NCBI GenBank assembly: GCA_030159075.1
Contig: BROG01000074.1
Span: 993,501-1,057,500 of the forward strand
Length of the DNA stretch: 64,000 nucleotides
Direction: 5' to 3'
Source: Atrina japonica
Taxonomy: Eukaryota > Mollusca > Bivalvia > Pterioida > Pinnidae
In this document: positions 1 to 19,650 of the stretch, piece by piece
Layout of the letters: each line of letters begins with the position of its first letter
Position numbering within the stretch: position 1 is the stretch's first letter
Translations under genes and position numbers: made by a program
The notes under the pieces: model-generated
Seen by the model: the letters and a program-made list of their open reading frames with translations, nothing else
The model's database searches: none
Told to the model about the DNA's origin: nothing

Positions 1-8
1 AAGTGATA

Positions 9-47
9 TATCAGCGATATATAACGCCTAACATATATCGCTGGATA
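9..47. repeat. Short imperfect inverted repeat
   Basis: The left arm TATCAGCGATATAT (9-22) is the reverse complement of the right arm at 33-47 apart from one extra G. The spacer is about 10 nt. It could form a hairpin with a 14-bp stem. It may be part of a larger element cut by the window edge. Confidence 0.55.
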
Positions 48-179
48 AATATAAAGATAATTGTTTGTTATGATTAATAGAATAAATGTATTTAAATTAC
101 TGTTTTGCGAACATTTATTATAGGTATTCCATTCAACGATATTGTAAATGAAACCATAAAATACAAAAACGCCGCTTTC

Positions 180-260
180 CACGTGCTATTGTTGTCGACA
201 CACATGTATTAACCCCGCCTACAACTGGTAATCTGCAAATGAAACCTATCTGATGGGCGG
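180..260. promoter_or_regulatory. E-box and paired GC-box-like motifs
   Basis: CACGTG (180-185), CCCCGCC (213-219) and GGGCGG (255-260) lie within 81 bp in otherwise AT-rich DNA. They sit about 560-640 bp before the start codon, a plausible place for a core or proximal promoter. Only the motifs are seen; binding is inferred. Confidence 0.35.
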
Positions 261-782
261 AGTTACGAGTAATTCATCCAACAATTTATTTCTTTTCCTC
301 AAACTGCTAAACGGTTGGTTCTGTCAGTTATGATAGCATTTTGTTGAGTCCCGCGGCACTCTTTCATACACACTATTCATACATTCAATATCCAGTAATT
401 GATATAACGTACCTTTACATTGTAGGAACGAATGGCAAATATGAAATATTTACCTCAGTGAATGATCAAGAGGAGGATTTGAACTTTTATTCTTCAGTGG
501 AAAATATACAGTTTTTGGGGATTATACACATTTCATAACTGCATACCTTTCGGTGGTCACGGAGGGAATTGAAAGTCGGTGTATGCTGGATATATGAGTG
601 TTACGATGTTTTGATATTTTGATGTGTATTGGCAATATACCCGTGTGATGCAAAATTAAGTGGAGTATAAATTGAAGATTTTGTGAACCATAAGTTAGGA
701 TCTGCACAATTTTGAGCACTTTCATACTTTAATCAATAAATGTTAACATCTATGTGCGGTTATCTTCATCAATGTTTTTTGT

Positions 783-830
783 ATGGGATGTAAAAAAAAT
801 TGCTTAGGAAGTACAGGATGGCGGAATTAA
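783..830 (+). other. Overlapping upstream ORF plus a start-stop ATGTAA
   Basis: An ATG at 783 opens a 16-codon frame (stop included) that ends at TAA 828-830, out of frame with and overlapping the receptor start codon at 818. Inside it, ATG TAA at 788-793 is a minimal start-stop element. The 783 ATG has T at -3, a weak context, whereas the 818 ATG has A at -3 and G at +4. If these bases are in the mRNA they could dampen translation of the receptor; whether they are transcribed cannot be told from sequence. Confidence 0.4.
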
Positions 831-908
831 TTCGGTCCAGACCTAGCCTTACCTGTGGCCTGGCGTTGTTTGTTTTCCTAACAAATCTCTCGTATTTACA
901 TTGCAGTG
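818..908 (+). CDS. unc5: UNC5-like netrin receptor, exon 1 (start and signal peptide)
   Basis: This exon encodes residues 1-30 and the first base of codon 31. The protein opens with a short basic stretch containing RSR, then a hydrophobic run (about residues 13-26, with LALFVFL) and ends near LHCS. This is a typical cleavable secretory signal peptide, as expected for a type I membrane receptor. The start at 818 was chosen because it has A at -3 and G at +4 and begins directly before the signal sequence; an upstream in-frame TTG adds nothing. The donor is G|GTGAGT at 909, phase 1, which joins in frame to the acceptor at 47742 and creates an Asp codon. Exon 1 alone would not identify the gene. 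The call depends on that phase match, the signal peptide, and the absence of another candidate first exon. A different first exon inside the 46.8 kb intron cannot be excluded. Confidence 0.78.
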
Positions 909-1339
909 GTGAGTATTATTTATATGTTTGTGTTTCTCAATACATAATACACTGTAACTCCATTCATTACCTACATTTCAGCTGGATTTATGCACTTGAC
1001 TCCGTCCATTTAATAAATTAAAATCGTCGACATAATTGCTTTTATTATGTAGACTGGGCAGAGCGCAACGTATGTATTTATATTTAGTTCTTGAAGTTGT
1101 CAGTACTTAAGCTGACAAGAAAAAAGTAGTTTGTAATAATTCTATACACGTTCAACCTAATTGTCAATTCCGACATTTAATGTTAATACAATGACAGGCA
1201 TTATAAGATGATTGTTTTTGGTCCGTAAAGCACAACAAGTGCAGAATTATTGTCCCTATATAGTTAATCATTTCCTAAAACTCTGTCATTTAATACTACC
1301 CTTGAAGAAATTGAATTATACGAGAGAACAGATTGAAAA

Positions 1340-2290
1340 AAAGATCAATTTCGTGTAACTCGGATCGACTGAAACTTGATTGGATTGGATTCGGAACATC
1401 CGTCTTCTGTCCAGAGTTTTTCTGATTTTAACTCGATTGACGAGAAAACGAGGGGAATTGAAGTCCGTCGCTAGTCGGTACACATCAAAACGACTGTGTA
1501 CAAACTTGTTTCCAATAAAAAACCAATAAAATTGCAGGCATAAAATTAACCTCGAGTTTTTATTGTCCAAAACACATATAATAAAATTGTATGTAAACGT
1601 TGTCCACTTTGAACTGTAAATCCCTCGTGGTCATGCTGTAAATAACCTTTGTTTTCCCTCGAGATGTACAAATGGGTAGAAATAATTACAAGTATACTAA
1701 CCGCTCTTACAACATAAGATTGAATTAAATGACAAATTACAAATCAATAAAAACTTAAATTTGGTTAAAGAAAACCAGCCTACAGACTTTGTGTTATTTA
1801 AAGAGGACAAAACCTTGACCATTTGTTCCATTGTGTTTGAATTTCAGAGAAAATAATTTACCGTTAAAACTAATAAAAAAACAAAACAAGCAAACATGAC
1901 TTGGATCCACTGATTCAACTACAGAGTAAACTATTTAATTTTGGAAAAAATGTCCTAAAACTGTAGTAATTTTAGATAAAAATAGTTACCGAACATTAAA
2001 AATATAAAATGTGTAAATATATTGTAGAACTTTACTTTCAGCAAGCAAGGAAAGTATTGATTCTCTTAAATTATAAATATTACATAGAATGAATTAAAAA
2101 TTGACAGATTATAAAATCCATCAATTTAACAAATCAGAGTTTAAAATATAACTAGACCAGAAATTATCTTTTTTATATCAATATAGATGTTTCTCGACTT
2201 TTTAATGAATTATGTAATATTTTTTTATAAAATTTTCGCTAGTCGGATGTAACTGCGACATGACTAGGGAAATCGAAACTAATGCTTTCT
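1340..2290. promoter_or_regulatory. CpG-enriched segment at the 5' end of intron 1
   Basis: Between about 1340 and 1510 the sequence holds more than a dozen CpG dinucleotides, unlike the CpG-poor remainder of the intron. The 11-mer TCGCTAGTCGG occurs at 1468-1478 and again at 2236-2246, each time with further CpGs nearby. Gene bodies in molluscs are commonly methylated and lose CpG, so retained CpG next to exon 1 fits an unmethylated promoter-proximal regulatory zone. This is an inference from composition; no specific factor is identified. Confidence 0.35.
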
Positions 2291-2299
2291 TCCATAAAC

Positions 2300-10125
<7,826 letters not shown>

Positions 10126-10213
10126 CTGTTGATCTCCCCCTGAAATGCAATGGACTCTTCTTGTATCAGTGATATAGGCCAGTCCATCTCAGACTTTAGG
10201 AGTGAATGATTTA
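10126..10213. mobile_element. MITE-like family 2, copy 1
   Basis: This 88-bp copy has GATCTCCCCCTGAAATGCAA at the left, a CAATGGACTC core, GGCCAGTCCAT, and TTTAGGAGTGAATGA at the right, so its ends are imperfect inverted repeats of each other. The same order of motifs recurs at 14973, 20862, 51087 and 55257, and inverted at 45461. It has no coding capacity. Confidence 0.6.
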
Positions 10214-13200
10214 ATATTTCATTTGAATAATTTGATGTACTGTAGTAATTAATACATATTATAAATATAACTTTGAAATGTGATACTTTCTTACGCCAAT
10301 GTCTGCATGACAACACTCCTAATACAGAACTTGGAGTACAGAGTAAAGTACGCTCCATTATGAAAAATTCAGTGCTTAAATTTGTTTTTAAATAAAGCTG
10401 AATGGAAGCTGCAGGCCTAGGCTTAGTGATAGGAGAGTCGACCACATGGCTACTTGTTTACTTTCTGTTCTTGTAATTAAGGCTGCCGGGAGCACTCCCC
10501 ATATTTCAGACTCTTTGATAACACCAACATTAAAATGTGAGCCAAATGAGACCCTGGGGAGCTTGATATAGAAAGAAATGTATGGAAGTAACTGCCCATC
10601 AGAGAGAAGTATTTGTGTTATAAAGAGATTAATTTACGTGTTATTGGCACTATTGCACCATCAGATTTATGTAATAAGTGCAGTCTTATCTTAAGCACCG
10701 TCATATGAGAATGGTTTTTGCATCCTGAATGCAGTGAAAATGCAAATAAAAAAGATCATTTTACCTTCCATTGTCTCTTGTTTTTCAGTGACTGTACTTC
10801 TATAGATAAGCCGACAGTATTCATTTGCAACAATTTCATTTAAGTTCATTACAATCTATCCTTAGTTACTATATATACGCATTGCTTTATGAAATAGATT
10901 TCCAATACCGTATCTTCTAGTTAAGTGACTATTTAGTCCCAAAAAATTATCCCATTTAATTGTGAGTTCATATAGACTTTATCTATTGATATATATTTAA
11001 AAAAAGCATTCAGAATGTTTTAATAATTAAAGAGTATGCCAGTTGACAAGCAAACAGGAAAATTTAATGATAAGGTTACTAGTAAAGCTGACTGTATACA
11101 GTATTGTAAATCTATTCTTGAACAGCATTTGATACACTTGAGAAACTTAGGGCATGGTTTTTTACATCACATGAAGTGCATGCTAAGTATTGACATGAAC
11201 TGATGGTATTGCTCTTTCTTAGAGTGTAAAACCATGGAGGGCATATTGGCAGAACTTTGTGATGTCCTTCACAAGCTAATTGGTCACTTGTACCCAGTGG
11301 TAAATGAGTAATCTATTTCAATGACAGCTATGAGTATTATGAATTACAATACTGTAAATACAATATATGTACAGCTTTGTACTGGTTTTCGTGATTTTTG
11401 TTGAAATTTCATTTGTACCCAGTATACCATTATGTAGAACTTTACACTCTGTGGTTTTTATGAATGAGGTTTCCAGACCTGTCTAATGTCTATATGAAAG
11501 CAACTGTGCTACAGATGTATTTAGTGTATATGGTTAGGCCTACCCTGAGTACAGCTACTAAACAATGAAGACCTTGTTCCTCAATATAGCCATATGCATT
11601 ACAATCTGAAATCTTTCTGCAATTATCAAACAGTAGGTTTGCTTCTTCTTACAGTTGTAGGCCTATGATACTGTCTATAAAAAGTTTTTTTTTCAATATA
11701 AGTGAGCCTAGCTTCTTCCAAGGGGAGACAACTGAGACTTTTCTCCTCTGTAAGTTTGTAGACAGCAAATTAACGTATGATTATCATCATCAGGAAAATT
11801 TGCCCTACATTTTGTTGTCCTTGGAGAGATGTGGGTGATTGATACTTTTTATGTTTTTAGAGAAAATTAATGGAAAATATCCTCTAATCTTTATGATCAA
11901 CAATTGTTTACACTGAGGGGGTGACTATGTCTCCCAGTGTCTAAATATGACTGAATACACTTTATATAGACTACATAGTACCACAAAAAACAGATACAGT
12001 ATGTCTCCAGACAGATGGCTAGAGATCGGCTGTATAGTTGGTTGTGTCCAGTGATTAGTAAAAAGAAAAACATATTAAGATGATTTATCAGTTGAGGGAA
12101 TTATTATTCCCTGGAAGATTTGTATCTACCCTCCATAATCTGGGAGTATGTACCATCTGTTGGCGCTAGCAATTCTTATCTGCTCTAAATATCTTCTAAC
12201 TAGAAAGGTCGCAGAAATGCCATGGTGGTTAGCAGTAAGTTTTATTAGCTGCTCCAGACTCTAGCCAGTGATATTACCTTTATTATGATGAAAAATTTAT
12301 ATATATTACTTGACATTAAATATTATCAGCTGCAGAATGAGTTTTTGAGTGATTTTAACGATTTAGTTTAGAGATATATAATTCATGAAACAGTGTGACT
12401 CCATATATGTAAATATCTGCAAAAGTTCTGAAAAAACCGTTAAGAGCTATGAATTAACTCTATAAATCTATAAGCCCGAAACTCTATATTTAGAGTGACT
12501 CATCCAAGTTTTGTTATTTTTTTTTTGTAAATTTGATTATGTTTGGAGTGAATTAAAAGAAACTGGATCTCAAATGTCCTTTATTTAATGGGTTGCTCAA
12601 CTCTGGAAAGGAAGAACTCAACATGAGTACAATTAAAGCAGTGAGAAGATCAGTTTCAATATGCACAGATGGCAGGGAATTGTATCAAATATGGACAATT
12701 CTCACAAATATTTATATGTCGTCATACAAATACATGTATATGCTTTTTAAAACATGCAATTTCCATAGTTACAACTCTCTAAAATTCAACCCCATTTTTA
12801 GAATAATTTCCGCTACTTTGCTAATTCTTGCTCCCTTCCTGTTTGCGTGTCGTTTTAGGATGATTAAGATATTATTCAACTTTTTCCTTTTGTTTAATTT
12901 AACCCCTAAGGGTATGACTAACCATTTAAATTTTTTATATATTTTTTTATAAACTGCTTAACAATATTTTCTGATTAAAATTTCTTTCAATGGGAATGAG
13001 AGGAAGTGTTTGTGTGGATGCGGCAATGATTTTTACAGATCAGTTTTTAAAAATTAGATTTTTTTATTCTACATTTTGAAATAGAAATTTTTAAAAATGA
13101 TTTGTAAATTTCATAATTTCAAATAAATAATAAGATAGATTTTAAATCTGAATTTCATGACGTTTTGTGTATTTGGAAATTGAGCTTTTAGCAACGTATG

Positions 13201-14972
13201 CCTGTACTTTGTTGACTTATGTGATTACAAAAATCGACAAACTTTAGATTAAATTTTCATTTTGTGATAAAACTGTTTGTCCACGAGGCTATGTGTTTTG
13301 TTTACACTTTTCCTCAGCATTTTATTAGGTTAAAGTGATAAGATTAGTGGTCAGGATATATAAAATGGAATCCACACTTTTTATCAGGGTGACACATCCA
13401 ACATACAGGAGAATTTGTCAAATTTTTGCACTTTTTACCTGCTTAAAGTATTAACCTCATTAGCCTATGGAGATATATGCATGTGAATGTACAAACAAAC
13501 TGGACAAAAGACTGCAGACTGTTTGTACGAGAAAACTATAGTTACACAAGAAAATAAAGTAGGCTTGTGTTCATCTGGAGAAATATAAAACATGATGGCT
13601 GTACCATTGGGTTACAGTATTTCTCAACAATACACAACAAAGCCCACCTATCTGCTCTTATTCTTGTCCTATTACATGTCACATTTACCTTTTTGAATGG
13701 TCATTTGTCACAGATGGTCAGAACTGAATACTCTGGACAGTGGTCAGTCTATTAGCAGATTTTCATGGGTTGTACCATGTTATTGTTGTGACTGAGAAAT
13801 TATAGAGGACACTTATTTAGGTGCTTGACCATTATAGAATAGTTTACCCAAAAGTCATTGGTCACTAAATGAAATTTGAATTTATAGATTGTCCAGTAAA
13901 TAAAAGTCAAATAGATTAAATTTCCTGTTTGAAAATAGTGTGATCAAGCAAGTGGAGGTCATTGAATTGATTTATTGCTATTTTGTTTCTATATGTAATT
14001 ACTGAGTGATGGGAAGATGTACTAATGTAGTTTACAATACATAATATGGTATTATATATCACATATTTTTAACAGAAATATTTAATTTTTACTTAATGAA
14101 ATTAAATTTTTCTTTAATACAAAATTTTTCAGTAATTCCAGCCTTTTTTAAAAATTAGAAATTCTAGGATTTCCTAATCCATTTTATTATTATTACATAT
14201 TTTTATTTCAAGTAGAAAATATATATATATATCCAACCTGTATTTACATTTACATATAAAATTGTTTAAACAGTAAAGGATTTAAAAGTTAAAACACCAA
14301 TTACAATTTTGTATTGAAAGCAACGATAATAACTCATATTTTATGACACATCCGCTGTGAAAATTCTGGGATTCAGTACCACATATATACTTTCCTGTCA
14401 ATGGAACCTAATGCTCTCAAGGAAAATTGATGTATTCTCCCAGGAAGCTGGGATACTAGTCAAGGAATGTGCACTTGAACAATATACTGTACCAGTAAAT
14501 AAAAAATCTTGATCCCTTATTAGCATTTTCACTTAATCACGCTTAATATTAACATTTGATGTGTTTTAAAGTACATGTTTCCTGCCCATGTATGCCTGAA
14601 TTATGGGCAGGTCAAGTTTACCCCTCATTCATGCATGTGGTCTGTTCCATGACCTTAGATGTTTTATTCATGAAGAAACTTGGGGAATTGGGTTTCATGT
14701 AGTGAAATTTTGAATATCATACAAAGCTATCCGGCTCTAGAATGTTGAAATTAATAAGGCAATAAAATCAAGAACCATAACTGTAGTTTACAGAGAAAAG
14801 GTTAAACTTAATGATGTATTTGTGGTTCAGTTCTTTTAGAATGCATGTATGTTATTTTAGGACATAATTTGTTTAGCCTAAAGGACTAAAATATCAATCT
14901 CTCATAGGTTTTCAATGTTATAACAGATACTTATCATATAAAATTGGTGGCTATAGCAAATGGAATGATTTT
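10214..14972. other. Intronic sequence without a recognised gene
   Basis: AT-rich intron with no exon or RNA gene recognised. ACCATCTGTTGGCGCTAGC near 12150 has a GGCGCT core in an otherwise CpG-poor area. A 119-codon frame at 12593-12952 is rich in Phe, Leu and Ile from AT-rich codons and matches nothing I know. Confidence 0.5.
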
Positions 14973-15060
14973 TAACTCAACAACCCCTGATAAATAATGA
15001 ACTATTCTGTAAATCAATGATTTAGACAAGTCCAAATGTGTTTTAGGGTGTGAATGAGTC
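14973..15060. mobile_element. MITE-like family 2, copy 2
   Basis: It opens with TAACTCAACAACCCCTGA and closes with TTTTAGGGTGTGAATGAGTC. The interior has CTGTAAATCAATGATTTAGA and AGTCCAAATGTG, matching the copies at 55257 and 20862. The termini are imperfect inverted repeats (family consensus about TAACTCATCAACCCCTGA). Confidence 0.75.
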
Positions 15061-17807
15061 AATCTTGATGTTAGAAGCTATCTTGATATCTATGGTCTAG
15101 TCCAGTGGAATACATAACTTTGGTTAAAAGATTTTGTCACTCAGTTGAAAAATGTAACCATATACATACAGACATGCTCATATATAAATGAGTAAAATAG
15201 AAACGGAAGAAGCTCGGTGTTGACCAGTATTCCTTATGGCAGCATCATGAAGTAGGATTGTCCAATTTTGTTTTATGCATGTTTTGAAAATCCAGAAAAA
15301 TGTTTTACAGTTAATTTTGTTTTGCAACATGATCAGTGACTATGATAATGTAAAACATTTGTCATCATTTTAACTTGTATATGTCAGATTTTTGTAATGC
15401 GTCATTCCACTGAATTCAGATGAGTGATATAAAACAAATCTGTATATAAATAAAAACTGGAATTTAAATCAAATGTCTCCGAAATTTCTCTGCGATATTT
15501 TTGATACATCAAAAGAAATTGGTGAACTTGTGTTATTATTTTTGGAAATGTAAAATTTTCATTATTTATTTTGGAAGCTATAAATTTGTAAAAAAAGAAA
15601 AAAGCCACTAGCATGCGCTACATTTAGTATTGTAGTGGGTTGTGTATATGTGCAGATGGTAAATATATTACACAGCTGTAGACAATGTGTTGAAGTAATT
15701 AGATCTTAATTTCAACATTAGCATCTTGAAGTAAATATGATAAAGATATTTATGCCAAGATTAATTGTTTCAGCACAGATAAAGGGAAAGTGATACATGT
15801 ATTTGAAGTATATAAAAAGATTGTTACTTAGCTGTAGGCGCTGTGTCATCGCGACACAATAAAGGACGACCTAGCAACCCTCGGGTAATGCAAAAGTTTG
15901 GAGCATAATTTCTCAATACATCTTTATCAATATGTTGACAACTGATTACTCAATTACACTTTCAGTACCCAGGGTACACAATTTGAATGTGGCTTTTAAG
16001 TTTCCTCTTGGGTATCGCTTTTTTTTAAGTTTGCTGTTTACTTTTCATAATGGGTTGAGATAAAGTGTTGTTACCTGTGTACTAATGGATTGTGTGTTAA
16101 GATGGAAGTTTTCACATGGTTTGCTTAGGGAGATAGTCGCATTTAATTTACCCGTTATCAGATCCGGTGATCTCCACCTAGCCTCAGTATAGATATACAC
16201 CTGTGGAATTTTTATTGATCAAGACGACCAGGTGTGCTGTTATCAAATCAGAAACTTGGTTCTTGACTACATGGCTTGAGAGGAGGTACCCAGAAAATTA
16301 CCTGCTAATACTGACTTTATAGACACTTGACTAGGGTGAAATGAATTGAATACACAAAAGTTTGGAGAACAAATTACACCTGGGGGTCTGTGACACTGTC
16401 ATAATTCTTCATCATATCAACAATTGTTTACATTACCTGTACAAGTTCACCTAACGTATACCAGTATATCATTTTATATCTCCCTATCTCCTCATTTTAT
16501 TCAAAATCAACTCATTGTACAGTGGCTTAAGAGAATGGATTAGATTTTAATGGTGATTTATAGGTTTTTTAGATGCTCTCACTTTTATTTTGCTATGGTT
16601 TCTGAATAGGCAAAGGTGAACTTGAAATTTGCAACTTTAATTATGTCTTGTATGGTTGACAAGTTACCGAGGAATAAATTTGATGGTTATCTGCACTGTT
16701 CTCATAGCTCAAGATTTATACATAATGCCTCTGTTTACATTTTATCTCCCGTGTTTATTTTCATAATGCGTATAATATATATCAAAATATATATCAAAAT
16801 GTATCTTTATTTTTTCTCCTTTTTCTGAAACCAGAACCACAAATAAAATTCTGAAAACATTGACTTGATGAATACTGAGATATGGCATGTGATGATTAGA
16901 GATATATTTGGTCATATGACTTGTATATAAAATTTAAAAGTTGTAGAATGATGCTGTTACTCAAGAATTTGTATACATAAACAGAATGATGCAAACAAAA
17001 TGAAAATGAATCCCACTAGTTATGATCGTCAATATTAACTGGTTAACATGAACGAAACGAACTCAATCTGATAATGAAATGAACAACTGTTAATCGTAAA
17101 CAATGCAACTGACAAAGAAATATATTTATTGAGTACAAATAATTTGGGTCTCAGCTTGGTTCTCCCTATATGAGGCATACCTAGCCTCTTATACAGAGAG
17201 AGATGGAACATAAAAATGAGAAATGATCTATATGTTAACAAGGGTATGTCAAAAAATGATATGTGTAGTAGCAGTTCAGAGAAAACCAATGCTAACACTA
17301 ATGCTTAACACATGTTTATTTTTCAACTCCAAATCAAACTTTTCCTGTGTTTTTGATTTGTATCTTTTACTTTCTTGTATAAGTAGTTTTTTTTTTTTTT
17401 TTTTGGTTTTGGTTAATATTTTCTCTTTTTAGAGATTGAGCACTACATGAATCCATACAAATCAGATGTATACAGTCAAACCCCTGTCTCACAAATTAAG
17501 TTATTGAACATTGCAAAGTACAAAACCTTCCATGTAATTATATGATAACACTACTTTTACTTTGGAAGTTTATCTGTGTGATAGAACATAAAAGGGTTGG
17601 ATTTTATTTTTAGATCCCTTGCTGCCCATCTCGGAATGCTCCTACAGGAGTTGTGTCCCCTTTATTTTGGTATGGTTGAATACTGTCCCCATCTTTCTAT
17701 ATGTGATATTCCAGTATGGGAGTTGTGTCCTGATTGTCCCGTCTGTGTCCTCTCCCTCATTTTGTGGTATATTTGAATATAACTGGTGCCCATCCAGACT
17801 TTAGTGA
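15061..17807. other. Intronic sequence; two motif-rich patches
   Basis: No gene is seen. At 15842-15878 a TGTGTC / GACACA inverted pair is followed by CCTAGCAAC, an RFX-type half-site, with several CpGs. At 16198-16382 three CACCTG-type E-boxes cluster (separate entry). A run of 18 T lies at 17387-17404. An AT microsatellite-like patch lies near 16770. Confidence 0.45.
16198..16382. promoter_or_regulatory. Candidate intronic enhancer with three CACCTG E-boxes
   Basis: CACCTG at 16198-16203, its reverse complement CAGGTG at 16229-16234, and CACCTG at 16377-16382 lie within 185 bp. The surrounding 300 bp is of higher complexity than the neighbouring intron. Snail/ZEB and some bHLH factors bind this hexamer. 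Function is inferred only from clustering. Confidence 0.25.
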
Positions 17808-17971
17808 TACAGTGTAACCTGACTTGAGAGACCACTCTCATGAAAGACCACCCATCTTTTGATACCACATTCTGAAAACCACTTGGATTATAATCCCTTT
17901 AAGTAAAATGTCTTTAAAGAGACTACCTGTCTCAAAAGACCTCATTTGAGTGGCAGACAGGTCCCACTGTA
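17808..17971 (+). mobile_element. MITE-like family 1 (TACAGT...ACTGTA), copy 1
   Basis: This 164-bp element begins TACAGTGTAACCTGACTTGA and ends GTCCCACTGTA, so the termini are inverted repeats bounded by TA. The interior repeats GAGACCACT-type blocks. It is closely similar to the inverted copy at 50710-50863 and the fragment at 55693-55825. Terminal CAGT and flanking TA fit a non-autonomous Tc1/mariner-type element. No ORF is present. Confidence 0.75.
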
Positions 17972-19650
17972 TTTTGTATGGCATGACCATGGTGGAAATC
18001 ATTACAGTATTATTATAACCATGTAATGGCATCTTTATTAATCTATTTTCTGACCTTATGTTCATGTGGTTATAGATGGGTCATGGTCCAACTATTGGTC
18101 TACAAAGCATATATTTGTTACCATGCTTCAAACCCCAGTGAGAGTCAACATCATTTCACATGCAGATTAAAATACTACAGATAAACTCAATGTAATGGAA
18201 GAAATTCATTTGTAACTTTTCATGCAGTTTAATCAAGCAGACGATGATTATATTTCCCAATGGAAGAACGATAAAGTAAGATTTCACTCATCTTCCAGGA
18301 GAACGACTTAACCATTGCTTTAGGATGGAAAAGAGTATTTCCATACTATATATATTCAGTGTTATATTTACAGAAGAACTTAACTAATTCTTTGTGCTTC
18401 ATTTGAACTATGTGAACAAAAATAAGAATATTTCTTGAGAAAATTAAATCTGTGCAAATTCATTGCTTTCGTGTATGTATATTTTGTATGTGTTTCTATG
18501 AGGGAGAAGATATGTGAATTATCTTGGGGAGTCTGCAGACATGGGAACTTTGTTTTGTGATGTTTATTGGCAACACTGGGTATAGGGAGGCAGATGTTAG
18601 AAATTTAAATAGTAGTTGATAATTAAATTGTATTGAGTGACATTTTACCTTTAAGTGTTGGGCCACTATGGAATCCTTTGTTTGGGGATTGATAGCCCTC
18701 CCCGGAGAATGAAGGTTAAATAATGGAGAAGATGAGAAATTTACAAAATGGCTGTCAAAGGTTCTTTTGGTCACAGAAAGTGATATAAATGGCCTGTGGT
18801 TGATGTATTTACTGAGATTATGTACAGATTTGTTGTTCTCTACATGTTTTTACCATTATGTGTAGTTAACGAAATTGTAGAGAGATTAGAAAAGGCTATT
18901 TATAAATTCAAATTTCTATGTTAAATGTACATTTTTGATAGTCTTGTATGCAGACTACCTATATCTGGATCTATGATATCCAAAATATTTGGATCAATGG
19001 ATGAAACTAATCAAAAGAATTTATATTTGTAGATCTACATATACACTGCAGAAGTTTCTGCTAAGACTTTCACATTATTGATTTACCTGTATAAATTCTA
19101 GCTGGGTTCTTAATCAAATCTGCTCTGAATGATGGTTATGCTTGAGTTAATGTCACATGTATATAATTACACATACACACACATATACATGTATATGTAT
19201 ATATATCAGATATGTAATCTATTGCTCTGTATGCAAATTTTTTATCAAAATGTTGTGTGCCATTTTTGAGCTCACATATAAGGCTTTGTGTTTAGATCAA
19301 TGAGAAGTTTGTTACAACTTCGGTGTATGTTTTGTAAGAGGGGTTAGGACACCAGTTTTGACAAAATCGGTCGATCGGTGTTTTTTCTATAGCACATGCT
19401 ATTTTCTATTCTGGTACCTGATAAAGTACAAATGTGTTGACTGCCTTTAATCTTAGGACAGGGGGTGTATTGTACTTTCTAGATTGACTCAAGAGAGTTT
19501 TACCTGTTGTGCACTGTGTATATCAAAGGGGGAAAAAATCAATAATTGAAATAAAAAGAAAATGTTTTTAGTTTCTTTTATTATCATCTAATGTAAATGC
19601 TTCCTTACATCGATATGTCAATAGTTGTTAGGTGAAGCACCTGAAATTTT
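17972..19650. other. Intronic sequence without a recognised gene
   Basis: AT-rich intron. An alternating ACACAT/ATGTAT stretch lies near 19160-19205. No exon, RNA gene or named repeat family is recognised. Confidence 0.5.

Larger units (their letters stand above)
1..817 (+). promoter_or_regulatory. Upstream region and presumptive 5' UTR of the UNC5 gene
   Basis: This stretch precedes the start codon of exon 1 and should hold the promoter and 5' UTR, unless a non-coding first exon lies further upstream. Directly visible are a CACGTG E-box (180-185), CCCCGCC (213-219) and GGGCGG (255-260) in opposite orientations, and an initiator-like TCAGTT at 324-329. CpG dinucleotides are more frequent at about 170-355 than in most of the introns. 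No clear TATA box sits at a proper distance from a supported start site, so the transcription start is not assigned. Several ATG triplets lie between 330 and the coding start. Assignment as promoter is by position only. Confidence 0.5.

Noticed and set aside
324..329. Initiator TCAGTT as the transcription start
   Set aside because: The hexamer is common by chance and neither a TATA box nor a downstream element supports it; not called as a start site.
800..817. Earlier in-frame start at TTG 800
   Set aside because: A non-ATG start is not needed: the ATG at 818 has a strong context and sits directly before the signal peptide.
12593..12952. 119-codon plus-strand frame
   Set aside because: Composition is dominated by AT-rich codons giving Phe, Leu, Ile and Asn; no motif or splice context.
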